Origin: Intestinibacillus massiliensis
GTDB lineage: Bacteria; Bacillota; Clostridia; Oscillospirales; Butyricicoccaceae
Length of the DNA: 64,000 nt
Direction: 5' to 3'
Assembly: GCA_029267335.1 (NCBI GenBank)
Contig: JAJUJC010000007.1
Location: 62,001-126,000, forward strand
Shown one piece after another: positions 19,258 to 28,966 of this stretch. A model generated the notes under the pieces. The model saw nothing but the letters and a program-made list of their open reading frames with translations. It was not told the origin of the DNA and searched no databases. The translations under genes were made by a program, and so were the position numbers. Numbering within the stretch: position 1 is the stretch's first letter; each line of letters starts with the position of its first letter.

Positions 19258-19303
19258 TTAGTCGCAGCTAACTCTATTCTGGTATGAAGTTTACCATAGC
19301 TAA
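19258..19303. promoter_or_regulatory. Operator region upstream of feo operon
   Basis: TTAGT-CGCA-GCTAA (19258-19271) and half-conserved TTTAC-CATA-GCTAA (19290-19303). Confidence 0.5.
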
Positions 19304-19410
19304 CATTCCTTGTCAAGCATTTCACAAAAAAAATTGCCGCATATTTTTTGCAAGTGCGCGCCGCGCGTGCTATACTGTAATAAGTTTTGACTTTTAGGGG
19401 GATTTTTTGC

Positions 19411-20679
19411 ATGCAAAGCGGTACTTTGGAGCGGCGGGTCTGTCCGGATCGGCTCGCGGGCGGGCTGTTCGCGCTGTGTACGCTGACATATATCATCGCG
19501 CTGTTCGGGCGCATGAGCTATTCGGCGGTCATGGCGGAGCTGATTTCGGGCGGTGGCTTCACAAAAAGTCAGGCAGGTCTGGTCGGCACGATGATGTTCG
19601 CATCCTACGGGCTGTGCCAGGTGCTCAGCGGCTTCATTGGCGACAAAATCGCGCCGCGCGTGCTGATTTTCACGGGTACGGCAGGCTCGGCGGTGCTCAA
19701 TCTGCTCATGGGGCTGACCCATTCTCTGCCCCCCATGCTCGTGCTGTGGACGCTCAACGGTGCGTTCCAGTCGCTCATCTGGTCGCCCATCGCACGCGTG
19801 CTCGCAGAGATCATGCCGCCCGCGATGCGCAAGCGCGCGTGCGCGAACATCGGCGTCGCGTATCCCACCGCGACCATCCTCGCCTACCTTGCAGCGGCGC
19901 TGCTGCTGCGCTTTGCGCGGTGGAACACGGTGTTTTTCACCGCAGGCGGGCTGATGCTTGCGGTCGCACTCGTGTGGTTCGTGCGCATGGGCTATTATGA
20001 GCGCGAAACGCGCGAGCGCGGCGCGATCGAGACCATCGTGCTCAGCGCGCGCAAGACCGATGTCAGCGGCAGCCTGTGGCGCATCCTGCTTGTTTCGGGC
20101 GCGCTGTTCGCGGCGTTCGGCGCGATGACGAGCGGTCTGCTGCGCGACGGTATCCAGTCGTGGATGCCGACCTTTATGACCGAGCGCTTCGGCATGGCGA
20201 CCTCGCTGTCGGTCGGTCTGGCGATCGCGCTGCCGGTCGTCAACATCATTGGTGTGTTCGGCATCCGCTGGCTCTACGAGCATCGCATCCACAACGAAAT
20301 GCGCGGCGCGGCGGCATTTTTCGGCGCGGGCATCGTGGCGCTCGCGCTGCTCGTGCCGCTGTCGACGCTGGGCGCAGCCGCGTCCTCGGTCGGGCTGATG
20401 ACCCTCGCGAGCACCTGCATGATGGGCGCGAGCACCATGTTCATCAGCTTCATGCCCATCCACTTCGGACTGCTCGGCAAGGCGTCGAGCGCGACCGGCG
20501 TGCTCAACTGTGCAAGCTATGTCGGCAGCGCACTTTCGTCCTACGGCATCGGCAAGGTCGCGGAATTCTTCGGCTGGAACGCCGCGATCGTGTGCTGGCT
20601 GGGCTTTGCACTCGCCGCACTGCTGCTCACCCGTCTGGGCGCGCGCAAATGGCAATTTTTTATCAGCGACGAAGCGTAA
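19411..20679 (+). CDS. MFS transporter (sugar-phosphate permease/OPA-like)
   Basis: 12 TM; LFGRMSYSAVMAELISGGGFTKSQAGLVGTMMFASYGLCQVLSGFIGDKIAPR. Confidence 0.9.
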   Translation: MQSGTLERRVCPDRLAGGLFALCTLTYIIALFGRMSYSAVMAELISGGGFTKSQAGLVGTMMFASYGLCQVLSGFIGDKIAPRVLIFTGTAGSAVLNLLMGLTHSLPPMLVLWTLNGAFQSLIWSPIARVLAEIMPPAMRKRACANIGVAYPTATILAYLAAALLLRFARWNTVFFTAGGLMLAVALVWFVRMGYYERETRERGAIETIVLSARKTDVSGSLWRILLVSGALFAAFGAMTSGLLRDGIQSWMPTFMTERFGMATSLSVGLAIALPVVNIIGVFGIRWLYEHRIHNEMRGAAAFFGAGIVALALLVPLSTLGAAASSVGLMTLASTCMMGASTMFISFMPIHFGLLGKASSATGVLNCASYVGSALSSYGIGKVAEFFGWNAAIVCWLGFALAALLLTRLGARKWQFFISDEA

Positions 20680-20682
20680 ACG

Positions 20683-20716
20683 AAAAAGCGTCCCCGCTTG
20701 GGGACGCTTTTTTATC
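20683..20716. terminator. Terminator between convergent genes
   Basis: AAAAAGCGTCCCCgcttGGGGACGCTTTTTT. Confidence 0.85.
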
Positions 20717-21461
20717 GTTTGACCGGCTGTGCCGCGAGGTCGCGCACGACTTCGCTCGCGAGAATCAGCCCTGCGACGGACGGCGTGAACGCGGTGCTGC
20801 CCGGGGTGGAGCGGCGCGCCGCGCCTGTGCGCTGTGGGGTCGCGTGCAGGGTTTCCTGCGGCTTTTCCTGCGGTTTGAGCGGCTCTTCCTTCGAGTAGAC
20901 CACCTTGAGTTTTTTGATGCCGCGCTTTTTGAGTTCCTGCCGCATGACGCGCGCGAGCGGACAGACCGAGGTCTTGTAGATGTCGGTCACCTCGAAGCGC
21001 GTGGGGTCGAGCTTGTTGCCCGCGCCCATCGCGCTGATAAGCGGCGTGCCCGCCTTGTGGCAGCGCATGACGAGTTCGAGCTTCGCGGTCACGGTGTCGA
21101 TCGCGTCGATGACGTAGTCATACTGTGTGAAGTCGAACGAGTCCGCGGTCTCCGGCATGAAGAAGCAGCGGTGCGGCACGACTGTGATGTCGGGGTCGAT
21201 GTCGCGCACACGTTCGAGCATGACGTCGACCTTATGCCGTCCAACAGTCGAGTGCAGCGCGACGATCTGTCGGTTGAGGTTGGACAGCGCGACGCGGTCG
21301 TCGTCGATGAGATCGAGCGTACCGATGCCGCTGCGCGCGAGCGCTTCGACCGCGAAGCCGCCCACACCACCCACACCGAACACCGCGACGCGTGCGCGCG
21401 CGAGCCGATCTACGCCCTCTTCCCCGAGCAGCAGCGCCGTTCTTGCGAGTTGTTCCTTCAT
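20712..21461 (-). CDS. tcdA: tRNA threonylcarbamoyladenosine dehydratase (ThiF/MoeB fold)
   Basis: VAVFGVGGVGGFAVEALARSGIGTLDLIDDDRVALSNLNRQ; DYVIDAIDTVTAKLELV; MGAGNKLDPTRFEVTDIYKTSVCPLARVMR. Confidence 0.93.
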   Translation of the reverse strand: MKEQLARTALLLGEEGVDRLARARVAVFGVGGVGGFAVEALARSGIGTLDLIDDDRVALSNLNRQIVALHSTVGRHKVDVMLERVRDIDPDITVVPHRCFFMPETADSFDFTQYDYVIDAIDTVTAKLELVMRCHKAGTPLISAMGAGNKLDPTRFEVTDIYKTSVCPLARVMRQELKKRGIKKLKVVYSKEEPLKPQEKPQETLHATPQRTGAARRSTPGSTAFTPSVAGLILASEVVRDLAAQPVKR

Positions 21462-22282
21462 TTTGATTCCTCTTCGTTATAAAAATCTAAAAAATTGCTT
21501 TTCGTATCTCCAATATGATACCCAAGCACGCGGGTCAGGTCGATGTTTTTGACGCTGTTGACGATGTTCTGCTTGATCTGTGGATTGCCCTCGCCAAGAC
21601 GCGCAATGAGCGCCTTAATCTCCGCGCGCTTAGAGCCTTCGCCCTCCCCGCGGCGCGCGGACACCGCGCAGGCGCAGTCCAGAAAGGACAAGCCATTGTG
21701 CGCCGCCCACGCGATCACGTCGCGCTCGTGCACGAGGTAGAGCGGACGAATGAGCTCCATGCCGGGGTAGTGCTCGGCGTGCAGTTTGGGCATCATGGTC
21801 TGGACCTGCCCGCCGTAGACCATCGCCATCAAAATAGTCTCCGCGACGTCGTCAAAGTGGTGTCCGAGCGCAATTTTGTTGCAGCCGAGCGCGCGCGCCT
21901 GCGTATACAGCCAACCGCGCCGCATTTTCGCGCACAAAAAACACGGATTCTTGGCGTGGGTGTCCGCGATGCGAAACACATCGGTATGGAAAATTTCGAG
22001 CGGGATGTGCAACTTTGCGGCGTTCTCCTCTAGTTTGGCGCGATTTTCCGGACTGTATCCCGGGTCCATCGACAAAAAGCGCAGCGAAAACGGCACATCG
22101 CTGTGCAGCTGCAGCTCTTGCAGCATCTTTGCGAGCAGCATGGAATCCTTACCGCCTGAAATGCACACCGCGATACGGTCGTGCGGCGCAATGAGCGCAT
22201 ACTGCGCGATGGCATCGCACACCTTGGCGCGGATGCTGCGGTGAAACGTGGTGTTGAGACTGCGCGCGGCTTCGTCGAGCAT
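21458..22282 (-). CDS. TtcA-family tRNA 2-thiocytidine / ATP-binding protein
   Basis: IAVCISGGKDSMLLAKML PP-loop; PCFLCAKMRRGWLY; KIALGHHFDDVAETILM. Confidence 0.92.
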   Translation of the reverse strand: MLDEAARSLNTTFHRSIRAKVCDAIAQYALIAPHDRIAVCISGGKDSMLLAKMLQELQLHSDVPFSLRFLSMDPGYSPENRAKLEENAAKLHIPLEIFHTDVFRIADTHAKNPCFLCAKMRRGWLYTQARALGCNKIALGHHFDDVAETILMAMVYGGQVQTMMPKLHAEHYPGMELIRPLYLVHERDVIAWAAHNGLSFLDCACAVSARRGEGEGSKRAEIKALIARLGEGNPQIKQNIVNSVKNIDLTRVLGYHIGDTKSNFLDFYNEEESK

Positions 22283-22375
22283 GGGGGTCGACCTCCTACG
22301 GATAATAGATATCGATAGTATATCAGTTTTCTAGGATTAAGGCAAGCACGCGCAATGCGTGCAGTTTGTCCCATT

Positions 22376-22765
22376 TTTTAGCGCTGTACGCACACGCTTG
22401 ATTCCGTGCGCGACGTGATGCTGCTTGCAATCGCGCGTCAGGTGATGATCGAGCACACCACGCTGTTTGAAAATCTTTTGGCAGCGTTTTCCGTCGCAGT
22501 CCTCTTCATCGAGCGCATAGCTTGCGTTGCACAGATGCCCGCAGCGCCCGATATAGTTCGGATGCAGGATATACCGTCCGAGGCTGCGCCCGTCGCACTC
22601 TGCGACCGCGGTATGTGTATGCGACGTGAAAAAGGCGCGTGCGCGCGCTTCATCCAGCGGCTCTTCCTGCGGGAATCCCGTGCCGCCCTATACGACCTCG
22701 TTCCAGATCGCGCGCATCGCGGGCAGATCGTGTTCTTCCAATTTGCGAATGTTCCGTTCCATTTT
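22376..22765 (-). pseudogene. GNAT N-acetyltransferase, disrupted
   Basis: Minus-strand reading MERNIRKLEEHDLPAMRAIWNEVV*GGTGFPQEEPLDEARARAFFTSHTHTAVAECDGRSLGRYILHPNYIGRCGHLCNASYAL has in-frame TAG and a decayed C-terminus. Confidence 0.6.
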
Positions 22766-22796
22766 ATCGGCATCCCTTTCAAAAGAGGGCGACCCC

Positions 22797-22821
22797 ACAA
22801 GAGGGTCGCCCGTTTGTTTGT
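22797..22821 (-). terminator. Rho-independent terminator
   Basis: GGGCGACCCtcttgtgGGGTCGCCC followed by ctcttttg on the minus strand. Confidence 0.6.
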
Positions 22822-22834
22822 CTGCTTGCTCTGT

Positions 22835-23449
22835 TTATGCAGAGAATCGGCATTTGACCAGATAAATGTGGTCAAACGCAGTCGCTTGCTCTTCATGTGC
22901 CGCAGGATCGAGGAAAATAGATTCCTCGAAAGTTCCCTGCGTCTTTTTCGCATCGCTGTAGACGAGATACGCCAGTGTCTGCGTTTTGCCGTCGATCGTC
23001 ATGCGCTCGCCGACCAGAGATTTGATTTTGTCAAAGTCCGCTTTCCCAATGACCGACTGCTCCGCACTCGTTGCAGAACTGATGATGCCGCCGTCCTTGT
23101 TGCAGACCGACGCGGTAAAGCGATGATCCGCACTCAAAATGACCGCGAGCGAGCCGGTGTTGTTGCCGCCCTTTTGTGCGGCATTTTCCGGCAGACGACA
23201 GGTCAGCGATGCAATGTCATCCCCGCGCACACCGTTTTTATAGTCCTCGATCGTAATCAGCACGTTGGTATAGGTAGGGCTTGTCTCAAAATCATAGAGA
23301 AAAATGTCCTGACTGCCCGCGAGCATCTGTTCCCGGGGCGTCAGCGCTGCCGGCGCAATGGTATCAGCTGTGGTCGGGTGCTTTGCGCCGCACGCGGTCA
23401 ATCCGAGCAGCAACGCTGCCGCAATCAAAATACCGGTCATTTTTTTCAT
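22835..23449 (-). CDS. Putative lipoprotein, unknown function
   Basis: MKKMTGILIAAALLLGLTACG lipobox. Confidence 0.75.
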   Translation of the reverse strand: MKKMTGILIAAALLLGLTACGAKHPTTADTIAPAALTPREQMLAGSQDIFLYDFETSPTYTNVLITIEDYKNGVRGDDIASLTCRLPENAAQKGGNNTGSLAVILSADHRFTASVCNKDGGIISSATSAEQSVIGKADFDKIKSLVGERMTIDGKTQTLAYLVYSDAKKTQGTFEESIFLDPAAHEEQATAFDHIYLVKCRFSA

Positions 23450-23631
23450 AAAGACATCCCCTCTTTCACACCTGCTTTGTCACTCCTATTATAGCACAGG
23501 TTCCTTTGTCAATCCAACAGGGAACGACAGGATTGCACAAATTACACGCATTTTTTTTGCGTTTCCGCTGCGCCGAATCCCACTCCCGCCACAGCAAAAC
23601 CGTTTGCGATAATTCTTTTTTAAAAAAACAG

Positions 23632-23660
23632 TTGACATTGCCACTCCCTCATGCTATTAT
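23632..23660 (+). promoter_or_regulatory. Promoter of tRNA-fMet
   Basis: TTGACA-17 nt-TATTAT. Confidence 0.8.
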
Positions 23661-23700
23661 ATATAAGCACCTTACAAAAACACGGTGCACCGCTTCATAT

Positions 23701-23777
<77 letters not shown>

Positions 23778-23780
23778 TTA

Positions 23781-23813
23781 AAACCGCTGATTTCAAACGA
23801 AATCAGCGGTTTT
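23781..23813. terminator. Element-borne terminator immediately after tRNA-fMet
   Basis: AAACCGCTGATTTCaaacGAAATCAGCGGTTTtc. Confidence 0.75.
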
Positions 23814-23931
23814 CTTCACTTTCAAAGCGCTTTCAAGAAAAGAACAAACGCAAATGTTCTTTATTTGTTCTTTGTAGGCAGTAAAAACTAAGGCAGATAC
23901 CCGCAAATATGTGCGGTGTATCTGCCTTTTT

Positions 23932-25323
23932 TCATTTCTGGTTCTTTGTGTTGTTCTTCATGGGATGAAGCAGGTCTTGCAGGGTTTCGGCTGCTGCTGC
24001 GTCCGCTGACTGTATTGCATGGGCGTATATCTTGCCCGTGGTGTTCACGTTGGCATGTCCCAACCGCTTAGACACGGTTTGCAGGTTGACACCCGCCGCG
24101 ATCATCAGCGTTGCATTGGTGTGCCGTAGCGAGTGCACCGACACGGGCGGCAGGTCTGTGCCCTGTATGAAGTTATGAAACCAGTTTGTGATCGTGTCCG
24201 GGTGTATCGGCCTACCGTTCCATGCGGTGAAGATGCGCCCGCAGTCCTGCCACTGGTCACCCAGCTTTAGCCGCTCCTGCATCTGCCACACTTGAAAGCT
24301 GCGCAGCAGCGTGATAGCGTCCTGCGGTGCTTTAATGACGCGGTGTGAAGTCTCGTTCTTTGTCTCGTCCTCAAATATGCCCTTATCCGGCAGGTACTGT
24401 GAGGAACGCCGTATGTGTATCAATGCATTGTCAAAGTCAATATCACGCCATTCTAAGCCACATAATTCACCCCGGCGCATGCCCGTGTGGAGCAACAATA
24501 GAATGATCGTGCGGTTCTGTATGTCTACATCGTCCAGCAGTTCGAGCAGGTGCGCCGTTTGCTTATCATCGAGGTATTGCGCTTCATGGCGTTCTACTTT
24601 GGGCGGCTTTACCCGCTCGCAGGGGTTTGCGAAAATCACCTGCCACTGTACGGCTGTGGTGAGTATAGAGGAAATCAGCCTGTGATAGTGCAGAATCGTC
24701 TTTGAGGATAGCGTTGCATCCGGGTCAACCGCCTTGAAAACGTCCTTTAGCGGCAGCCCCAGCGCGTCTGACACGCGCACGGCGCTGCCCTCTGTTATAT
24801 TCTTGCCTGTGGTGATGCTGTTCAATACCGCGATTGAAACGCCCGCTCGCTTTGCGAAAGCTGCCTTTGTGGTCGAGCGGGACGCAAGCAACGCCTTGAA
24901 ATCAATCACGCAGGTATATTTCGTGTCCTCACGTATGCCAGATTCCGCGAGATTCGCGTAAAACTCCATCAAGTGGTGCGGTTGCAGCTTGTCCAGCCGG
25001 ACATGCCCCAGCGCGGCATTGACACGCTTCATGAAGTCCCGATAGCGTGCTAGGGTCTTAGGGCGCAGCTGCGTTTCTGCATAGTCCGTGAACCAGCGTT
25101 CGGCAAAGTCCGCAAGGCGTATATTGCCCTCTAGCACCTGCCCAGTACGGCACTTTTCCTCGAATAGCACACCCTGCCGCTGTGCTTCTTTCTCGATCTC
25201 GCGAGCGGGCAGGTCTGCGGGCGGCTTCCATGTCGTGGACTTGATAATCTGCCTGCCGTCCGTGCCATAGCCGCAGGAAACGCGGATAGAATAGCTGTTG
25301 CCGCGTTTTTGAATGGTTGCCAT
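23932..25323 (-). CDS. int: Tyrosine recombinase/integrase with AP2-like N-terminal DNA-binding domain
   Basis: LLLHTGMRRGELCGLEWRDID; HSLRHTNATLMIAAGVNLQTVSKRLGHANVNTTGKIYAHAI; N-terminal MATIQKRGNSYSIRVSCGYGTDGRQI. Confidence 0.96.
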   Translation of the reverse strand: MATIQKRGNSYSIRVSCGYGTDGRQIIKSTTWKPPADLPAREIEKEAQRQGVLFEEKCRTGQVLEGNIRLADFAERWFTDYAETQLRPKTLARYRDFMKRVNAALGHVRLDKLQPHHLMEFYANLAESGIREDTKYTCVIDFKALLASRSTTKAAFAKRAGVSIAVLNSITTGKNITEGSAVRVSDALGLPLKDVFKAVDPDATLSSKTILHYHRLISSILTTAVQWQVIFANPCERVKPPKVERHEAQYLDDKQTAHLLELLDDVDIQNRTIILLLLHTGMRRGELCGLEWRDIDFDNALIHIRRSSQYLPDKGIFEDETKNETSHRVIKAPQDAITLLRSFQVWQMQERLKLGDQWQDCGRIFTAWNGRPIHPDTITNWFHNFIQGTDLPPVSVHSLRHTNATLMIAAGVNLQTVSKRLGHANVNTTGKIYAHAIQSADAAAAETLQDLLHPMKNNTKNQK

Positions 25324-25506
25324 CGTCAGCGCCCCTTTCGATAGAGTAAACGCCCGCCATTTCGAGCGGGCGCAAGTGTCAACTTGGACACCTTACAGAG
25401 CAAATACACAATATGATATAATAAACAGGGAGAACAGCATTCTACAGCTTACTGATCTCTGCACCTGTTCGGTATTATAGCACCAAGCGGGTGCTTTTTT
25501 ATTCCA

Positions 25507-26307
25507 TCATTCATTTTGAAAGCGATATAAATCTGCATACATTTCTGTTCTCTCTTGATGTGTCATTTCACTAATCACATCAGCGTACATGTGTAAAAAT
25601 CCGTATAGTGCAGATGGCATATATTTAGCATATAACTTTTCAAACTCTATTCGTCTAGCGTCATCTGTTTCTTTAACCGCTTTTACAATATAATCATGAG
25701 CAGAAAAATGGTTAACATTTCTCAAAGAAGCGAATTTTATGATATCACATTTCAGTGCAAGGTACATTTCAAGAACGGCAAGGTCTTTAAGATTTTTATA
25801 AATAGTATCAATATCTTTAATAATCGAGCGGGTATCTATCATATGAAGTCGACGAAGTTCTTCCTCGCTTAACATGGATTTTTCTGTTTCGCACTGCACC
25901 CTCCATTCACTATCGCGCAATCTTTGACGCTGTCCAGAACGTAATATTTCTATCTCATCATCAGTTAAAGAAGGATGTTGTTCTTTATATTGCTTGTTAT
26001 AGTCTTCTATAATATCAGAATATTTTTCACCCTTAATATGCTTTCTCTCAATAATGTCATACTGTTCCTCGGGTGTATAGACATGTTTTTCGCTGAAAAC
26101 ATTCTGATCTGAAAGCAAAAAATCGGTGCTAACATTAAAATACATTGAAATTTTCCGTAAAGTTTCTAACCCAGGCATACGCTCACCACGCTCATATTTA
26201 ACAAGTGTGCTTTTCGATATTCCAAGGAAATTTGAAAGTTCTGCCTGCGTTATTTTTTGGTTCTTACGAAGTTGCTTGAGTATTTCTGAAAAATTTGGCA
26301 TGTGCAT
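25507..26307 (-). CDS. XRE-family repressor with long alpha-helical C-terminal domain
   Basis: NFSEILKQLRKNQKITQAELSNFLGISKSTLVKYERGERMPGLETLRKIS HTH. Confidence 0.88.
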   Translation of the reverse strand: MHMPNFSEILKQLRKNQKITQAELSNFLGISKSTLVKYERGERMPGLETLRKISMYFNVSTDFLLSDQNVFSEKHVYTPEEQYDIIERKHIKGEKYSDIIEDYNKQYKEQHPSLTDDEIEILRSGQRQRLRDSEWRVQCETEKSMLSEEELRRLHMIDTRSIIKDIDTIYKNLKDLAVLEMYLALKCDIIKFASLRNVNHFSAHDYIVKAVKETDDARRIEFEKLYAKYMPSALYGFLHMYADVISEMTHQERTEMYADLYRFQNE

Positions 26308-26326
26308 TACCTCCTATTATTGAATA

Positions 26327-26469
26327 TTACACGATATGTGCAACATAGTCAAGCATATACGAGTGCAAAATTACACATAAACGAATTTAAACATTGTACG
26401 AAGTGCACATTGCGCGCAATGTGCAGAATGGTGTAATATATAGAACATGATATTACACATTTTGTGTAA
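26327..26469. promoter_or_regulatory. Divergent operator region (genetic switch)
   Basis: TTACACGATATGTGCAA (26327-26343), GTGCAAAATTACAC (26363-26376), 22-bp perfect palindrome TGCACATTGCGCGCAATGTGCA (26404-26425), TTACACATTTTGTGTAA (26453-26469). Confidence 0.7.
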
Positions 26470-26526
26470 CTATTTTCGGTTCGATATGCAGTATGTGTGT
26501 AAAATCAAAAACAATGGAGGGCAGCC

Positions 26527-26727
26527 ATGGAAGCAAAAGAAATCGGAATGCATATAGCCTTTTTGAGAGGGGGTAAAAGCAGAAGAGATATAGCGGAAGC
26601 ATTATCTATTAGCACCTCTGCTCTAGCCATGTATGAGCGTGGCGAACGCACACCGCGAGATGCTGTAAAAAAGCGTATCGCAGAATACTTCGGGAAAACC
26701 GTGCAGGAAATCTTTTTTGACAACTAA
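26527..26727 (+). CDS. XRE-family HTH protein (Cro-like)
   Basis: GMHIAFLRGGKSRRDIAEALSISTSALAMYERGERTPRDAVKKRIAEYF. Confidence 0.88.
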   Translation: MEAKEIGMHIAFLRGGKSRRDIAEALSISTSALAMYERGERTPRDAVKKRIAEYFGKTVQEIFFDN

Positions 26728-26740
26728 GGAGGAAAGCATT

Positions 26741-26995
26741 ATGGCACTACCCAGAATGCGCACGATCTCAGGCGCTTATGAAGAGATTAAAGCGAACGAC
26801 CCTAACACAGGCATTACCCGGAATTATGTCTATTATCTAGCTAAGTCCGGCGCGATTGCAACCATCAAGCGCGGCAACAAAACCCTTTTGAACCTCGACA
26901 TGCTGATTGCCTTGATCGAGCAAGAGGGAACAAGCATCACGCCCATCCCGGCAGATTCCAAGCCATACGGCAAGCTGCGGGCAATCGCAGAATGA
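26741..26995 (+). CDS. Helix-turn-helix/excisionase-like DNA-binding protein
   Basis: RTISGAYEEIKANDPNTGITRNYVYYLAKSGAIATIKRGNKTLLNLDML; RBS aaggagg. Confidence 0.7.
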   Translation: MALPRMRTISGAYEEIKANDPNTGITRNYVYYLAKSGAIATIKRGNKTLLNLDMLIALIEQEGTSITPIPADSKPYGKLRAIAE

Positions 26996-27132
26996 CGGCG
27001 CAAAAAAAGAACCCTTCTGCTACTTTGGCGAGCACAGAAAGGTTCAAGCGAGAAATATAAACCCGCGAGCGGGTTTTTGTATACCCAGTATACCACGCCC
27101 GCTCGCCTGTGACAAGAGAGGATTTGACAGCA

Positions 27133-27579
27133 ATGCAGTTAAACTTGACACAAGCGCAGTCTTTAGAACTGGATGATGAAATCAATCTTATGCTGGATGT
27201 GCTGCGCAAGGCGCATTATACCACTAAGAGCATTGGCGAAAAGGTTCTCGGTACATATCAAATGCCCATCGTGCGCGAAACCAGCGATTTTTACGAGGAC
27301 ACCACGGCGGCGATCTTCGCCACACTGGACTATATCACCGATCTGCAAAAGCTTTGTGCGCAGTTGCAAGAGCGCCTTGAACGCGAAAGCGCAAGGGACA
27401 CACTGACAGTTGGCGCGCTGCCGCACTGGTTCACCGAAAGCAGGTTCAAAGCATTTGCGGGACGCGCTCAGCTAAGCGAGGACGAGCGGGCGCTCATTCG
27501 CTGCACAAGCAACTTATGTGAGCAGGCATATGCAAGGGGCTATGAAGCCGCCTTGACCTCCCAAAAACAGGCGGGATAA
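27133..27579 (+). CDS. Hypothetical element protein
   Basis: ATG 27133 after gagagg; helical 148 aa protein. Confidence 0.65.
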   Translation: MQLNLTQAQSLELDDEINLMLDVLRKAHYTTKSIGEKVLGTYQMPIVRETSDFYEDTTAAIFATLDYITDLQKLCAQLQERLERESARDTLTVGALPHWFTESRFKAFAGRAQLSEDERALIRCTSNLCEQAYARGYEAALTSQKQAG

Positions 27580-27594
27580 CTGAATAAACGCAGG

Positions 27595-27618
27595 TGTGCG
27601 GGGCTATTGCCCCGCACA
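27595..27618. repeat. Perfect inverted repeat (terminator or dso-like hairpin)
   Basis: GTGCGGGGC-TATT-GCCCCGCAC, no T-run immediately after. Confidence 0.6.
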
Positions 27619-27682
27619 TTGTCGTTTTAGGGGAAACCGCTTATAACTCGCATATCTCAAAATATCTTGTGCAGGGGGAAAT

Positions 27683-28414
27683 ATGAAGAAACGAAAGAAG
27701 ATCATCAAGGCGGGTTCGTTGGTGCTGTCCTGCATCTATACGCCGCCCGCACCGCGCGATCAAGAGCATGTTCGGGCGGCAAAGTCCCGCATGACCACGG
27801 CAGCGCGCCGGGCTATGAACCTGCGCACAGCGCGCGTCAAGCTGGAACTGCTGCTCGCTGCCAACTTCTCCCGGAAGGATTTGCATGTGACCCTTACATA
27901 CCGGGACGCTGATCTACCGCAGAAACGTGCGGGCGCGCTGAAATGTATCCGCAAGTTTATCAAGCAGCTGCGGGCATACCGCAAGGCGAGGGACATCCCT
28001 TTCAAATACATCTATGTGACGGAGGGGCAGCACGGAGACAAGCGTTTGCACCACCACATTGTATTAAATGCCGCTGGCGGGGATTTCGACCTTATCCGTA
28101 GCCTGTGGGTTTATGGGCATATAGATGCGGAATACATAGCAGACCGTGAATACGACAGCCTAGCGGAATATATCACCAAGGAAAGCGTAGAGAACAAGCC
28201 GAACGGCGTGCGCATGTGGACAGGCTCACAGAACCTTGATAAGCCCGTCACAGAATACGGTTGGGTTGGCGAGGATGAAACCATAACCCCGCCCGCGGGA
28301 TGCTTCGTCCTAGAACGCGAAGAGAAGCAAAACGAGTTTGGCAGCTTCGCCTATCTCAAGTATCGCATTGCGCCGATCACACCACGCAAGACACGACCAC
28401 CGCGCCGCAAGTGA
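27683..28414 (+). CDS. rep: Rolling-circle replication initiator-like (HUH) protein
   Basis: DLHVTLTYRD (motif I), KRLHHHIVLN (HUH-like motif II), YDSLAEYITKES (candidate Tyr/Lys motif III); ATG after aggggg. Confidence 0.75.
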   Translation: MKKRKKIIKAGSLVLSCIYTPPAPRDQEHVRAAKSRMTTAARRAMNLRTARVKLELLLAANFSRKDLHVTLTYRDADLPQKRAGALKCIRKFIKQLRAYRKARDIPFKYIYVTEGQHGDKRLHHHIVLNAAGGDFDLIRSLWVYGHIDAEYIADREYDSLAEYITKESVENKPNGVRMWTGSQNLDKPVTEYGWVGEDETITPPAGCFVLEREEKQNEFGSFAYLKYRIAPITPRKTRPPRRK

Positions 28415-28966
28415 CGGCGCTGCACCTTGACAACTTCAAACGCGTGTCCTTTATTACAGACTTGAAACCATGTATAACAAGTGACACGCTATGAGAGAAT
28501 GCGCGCGGGCGCGGTTGACCAAACCAACGTATGACGCTATTATGGTGATAGTCCCAAACAGCCACCGCGCGTGCCGCACATACCGCAGGTACAACCGCCC
28601 CCCCATCCGAAGCCGTTGCCGCCGACAGCAAGACCGCATACTCTACAGGAATTTGACCGCGCCGTTCAAACGAAGGGGGTGTGGTTCACGCCCACGCGAA
28701 TATATACGCGAGAAAATCGCACGAAACAAAACCGCTATAAACGCAAAACAAACGCCCGCTTTACGCTGTTTTTAACGAGTTAATGCGGCTTGTGGCTACG
28801 TACACACGCTAGCAGGTGCGAGCGTCACACACAGGCGCATGCCGCGTGGCGCCAGTGCGTTATGCGCCCCCCACGTTTGAAAAGTTTTTGATACCACATG
28901 CCGCAAGACCGCTCAGCTCTCGTTTGTGTGAAAATTTCCCCACTACCGCCAAAGGAGTTGTTCCCC

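Noticed and set aside
22406-23494. 362-aa plus-strand ORF
   Set aside because: Antisense to a lipoprotein gene with clean lipobox and a GNAT pseudogene; no motifs
28571-28783. Proline-rich ORF PHIPQVQPPPHPKPLPPTARPHTLQEFDRAVQTKGVWF
   Set aside because: Possible coding sequence but only a GTG start without RBS and no recognised domain; not supported enough to call
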